Shown here: in pieces, positions 62,510-64,000 of the stretch
How the letters are laid out: every line of letters begins with the position of its first letter
Numbering within the stretch: the first letter of the stretch is position 1
Assembly: GCF_003385895.1 (NCBI RefSeq)
Contig: NZ_QRDQ01000009.1
Location: 124,001 to 188,000 of the forward strand
Length of the DNA: 64,000 bases
Direction of reading: 5' to 3'
Source of the DNA: Flavobacterium cutihirudinis
GTDB lineage: Bacteria; Bacteroidota; Bacteroidia; Flavobacteriales; Flavobacteriaceae
Translations under genes and position numbers: made by a program
Notes under the pieces: generated by a model
What the model was told of the DNA's origin: nothing
Databases searched by the model: none
What the model saw: the letters and a program-made list of their open reading frames with translations, nothing else

Positions 62510-62555
62510 CACAATAATTAAATAACTGTTAAAAGTTAAAATTCCACTACGTAAC

Positions 62556-63608
62556 TTGAACGAAATTCAAAAACTAAAATTTGACATCAAACTTCAAAAT
62601 CATATTTGGTTTTGGGGTGTCTATTTTACTTTAAACTTTTTGAGATGGGGAGCTTATTTTAATGATTACCCATATGCGTTCAAATCAAACTCGATCGAAT
62701 TTGCTTTGGTCATTCCGTTAGTTTATTTTAATCTCTTTGTTTTAGTGCCGCGCTTTGTACTAAAACAAAAATACATTTCATATACAATTATGTTACTGCT
62801 CAGTTTATTTGTAATGTATTTATGCAAAACAGCACTAACCTATTATATTATTTCTGAAAATATCTGGCCGGAAGCCAATCGTGAATATCACCCTTTTGAG
62901 ATCAATCATATTGTTGCTGTTTGTATTGGAGAATTGTATGTTTTAGCAATGGCTTCTTCGGTTTACCTTACACTAACATGGCTGAAAGAGCGTGAAAGAA
63001 ACCGTTCTCTAAGAGAAAATCAGCTTAAAATAAAACTGAAATATCTGGAAAACCAGATACAGCCACATTTCTTTTTCAACACGCTAAATAATTTATACGC
63101 TTTATCATTAGAATCTTCAGACAAAGTGCCTGACGTAATCATTAAGCTTTCAAAATTGATGGAATACGTTTTGTATGACATTAAAGGAACTAAGTTCGTA
63201 CCATTAATTAAAGAAATAGACTATATTCAAAATTATGTAGAAATTGAAAAGCTGCGTTTTGAAAATGTTGAAGTCACTATAAATTTAGAATCTGAAATTG
63301 AAGACATTGTTGTTCCTCCATTAATTTTTATTTCATTAGTCGAAAATGCATTTAAACACGGTGGTGTAAACAATCCTAATTTCAAAATCAAAATAAATTG
63401 CAGATCTATTGACAATAAAATGCTGGATTTTGAAATCCTAAATAATTTTGTAATTTCACAAAATCATAATTCAAAAGGCGGAATTGGGTTAGTCAATACC
63501 AAAAAGAGATTAAAACTAATTTACAAGAACAATTTTAGCTTAAAAAGCAGTACTAAATTAAATTACTACATAATCCGTTTGCAAATACCTATTCATAATG
63601 AAGATTAA
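62556..63608 (+). CDS. LytS-type sensor histidine kinase (His_kinase family)
   Basis: The 350-residue membrane protein starts with TTG; no ATG fits the N-terminus NEIQKLKFDIKL. Four hydrophobic helices occupy about 15-145 (FWGVYFTLNFLRW, FALVIPLVYFNLFVLV, TIMLLLSLFVMYLCKTAL, IVAVCIGELYVLAMASSVYLTL in part). A coiled linker leads to the His_kinase domain with the phospho-acceptor His171 in QIQPHFFFNTLNNLYAL. A short ATPase follows (PPLIFISLVENAFKHGG, GGIGLVNTKKRL). The LytTR-type regulator gene overlaps by 11 bases. This pair probably senses oligosaccharide import and controls the divergent susC operon. Confidence 0.92.
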   Translation: MNEIQKLKFDIKLQNHIWFWGVYFTLNFLRWGAYFNDYPYAFKSNSIEFALVIPLVYFNLFVLVPRFVLKQKYISYTIMLLLSLFVMYLCKTALTYYIISENIWPEANREYHPFEINHIVAVCIGELYVLAMASSVYLTLTWLKERERNRSLRENQLKIKLKYLENQIQPHFFFNTLNNLYALSLESSDKVPDVIIKLSKLMEYVLYDIKGTKFVPLIKEIDYIQNYVEIEKLRFENVEVTINLESEIEDIVVPPLIFISLVENAFKHGGVNNPNFKIKINCRSIDNKMLDFEILNNFVISQNHNSKGGIGLVNTKKRLKLIYKNNFSLKSSTKLNYYIIRLQIPIHNED

Positions 63609-64000
63609 ATGCGTATTGATTGATGACGAGCCTTTAGCGATTAAAGTCCTGCAAAATTACTTTGTTAATTTTCCGGATTTTGAAGTTATTGCGACTTTCA
63701 ATAATTCACTGGAAGCACTTGACTTCATAAACAACACTCCCGTTGACGCTGTTTTTCTTGACATCAATATGCCAATGATGACCGGATTTGAATTGATTAG
63801 TTTAATCGAAAGCAAAACCAAGGTTATTATTACAACTGCTTTCAGGGAATTTGCAGCAGAAAGTTATGATCTCGATGTTTTAGATTATTTAGTAAAACCT
63901 ATTCCTCTTCCGAGATTTATTAAATGTATTAATAAAATAACTACCGAGTACAACTTAAAAAACAACATAAAGGTAGAAACAACCAAGGGTGATTCTCATA
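63598..64000 (+). CDS. Response regulator, probably LytTR-type, 3' truncated by window
   Basis: About 134 codons are visible. The receiver domain is complete: MKIKCVLIDDEPLAIKVL with D9/D10, phospho-acceptor D55 in VFLDINMPMMTGFEL, Thr in IITTAF and Lys in YLVKPI. The effector domain begins after about residue 125 and is cut off by the window end. The order with a His_kinase-family partner and the FLDINMP form are typical of LytTR regulators, so this class is inferred and not seen. Start is ATG, overlapping the kinase stop by 11 bases. Confidence 0.88.
   Translation, partial: MKIKCVLIDDEPLAIKVLQNYFVNFPDFEVIATFNNSLEALDFINNTPVDAVFLDINMPMMTGFELISLIESKTKVIITTAFREFAAESYDLDVLDYLVKPIPLPRFIKCINKITTEYNLKNNIKVETTKGDSH

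Larger units (their letters stand above)
62118..62555. other. Divergent control region of the amino-sugar locus, 438 bases
   Basis: No gene is present between susC and the sensor kinase. Listed separately are a 21-bp-phased direct repeat (62184-62216), two LacI-type palindromes (62240, 62413) and a candidate kinase promoter (62479). No perfect minus-strand TAnnTTTG was found for susC. Confidence 0.6.

Overview
The window is about 64 kb of AT-rich chromosome from a member of the Bacteroidota, almost certainly a Flavobacterium close to F. johnsoniae. The evidence is the gene content: SusC/SusD pairs, a type IX secretion (T9SS) adhesin with a gliding-motility type C-terminal domain, PorP/SprF and PorE-like proteins, DUF3822 next to rsmD, and a NagB-PIG-L fusion. 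Promoters also fit, with -7 boxes of the form TAnnTTTG, and many spacers hold palindromic intergenic repeats. No tRNA, rRNA, insertion sequence, prophage or CRISPR array was seen. The only RNA gene is rnpB.

Left part (1-25.9 kb) is mostly housekeeping: the end of a 2-oxo acid dehydrogenase E1 gene, kdsB, a methyltransferase, a secreted beta-propeller, a DODA-type dioxygenase, a RecD-like helicase, DUF3822-rsmD, an outer-membrane barrel facing a two-component system, a PanE-like reductase, RNase P RNA, BON/LysM proteins, a LemA-like protein, dnaX (split by an A10 run that looks like a programmed slippage site), a Crp/Fnr-TMEM175 pair and a polyphosphate operon (sixA-like, ppk1, ppx).

Middle part (26.4-40.4 kb) is the most distinctive locus: a small secreted protein, a 3420-residue repetitive adhesin, a SprF/PorP-like protein and a PorE-like OmpA protein, all on the + strand. 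They form a self-contained T9SS 'type B' surface-adhesin module. The adhesin gene holds two nearly identical tandem arrays (234-bp SprB units and 270-bp Ig/HYR-like units) that have clearly expanded by recombination.

Right part (40.5-64 kb): a CAP lipoprotein, pdxH, rnz, pyrB and pyrR on the minus strand; an unknown membrane protein and a methyltransferase; a GH27 enzyme; a RibD-like reductase and a 57-residue lipoprotein that share a duplicated promoter/leader; an ABC-F ATPase; a TlpA-like protein; a WG-repeat protein; and, to the right edge, an amino-sugar utilisation locus. In that locus susC-susD-nagB/PIG-L-GH20 run leftward, and a LytS-type kinase with a LytTR-type regulator (cut by the window end) runs rightward. 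The shared control region has LacI-type palindromes and a 21-bp-phased direct repeat. From memory this resembles the chitin utilisation locus of F. johnsoniae; a chitinase is not in this window.
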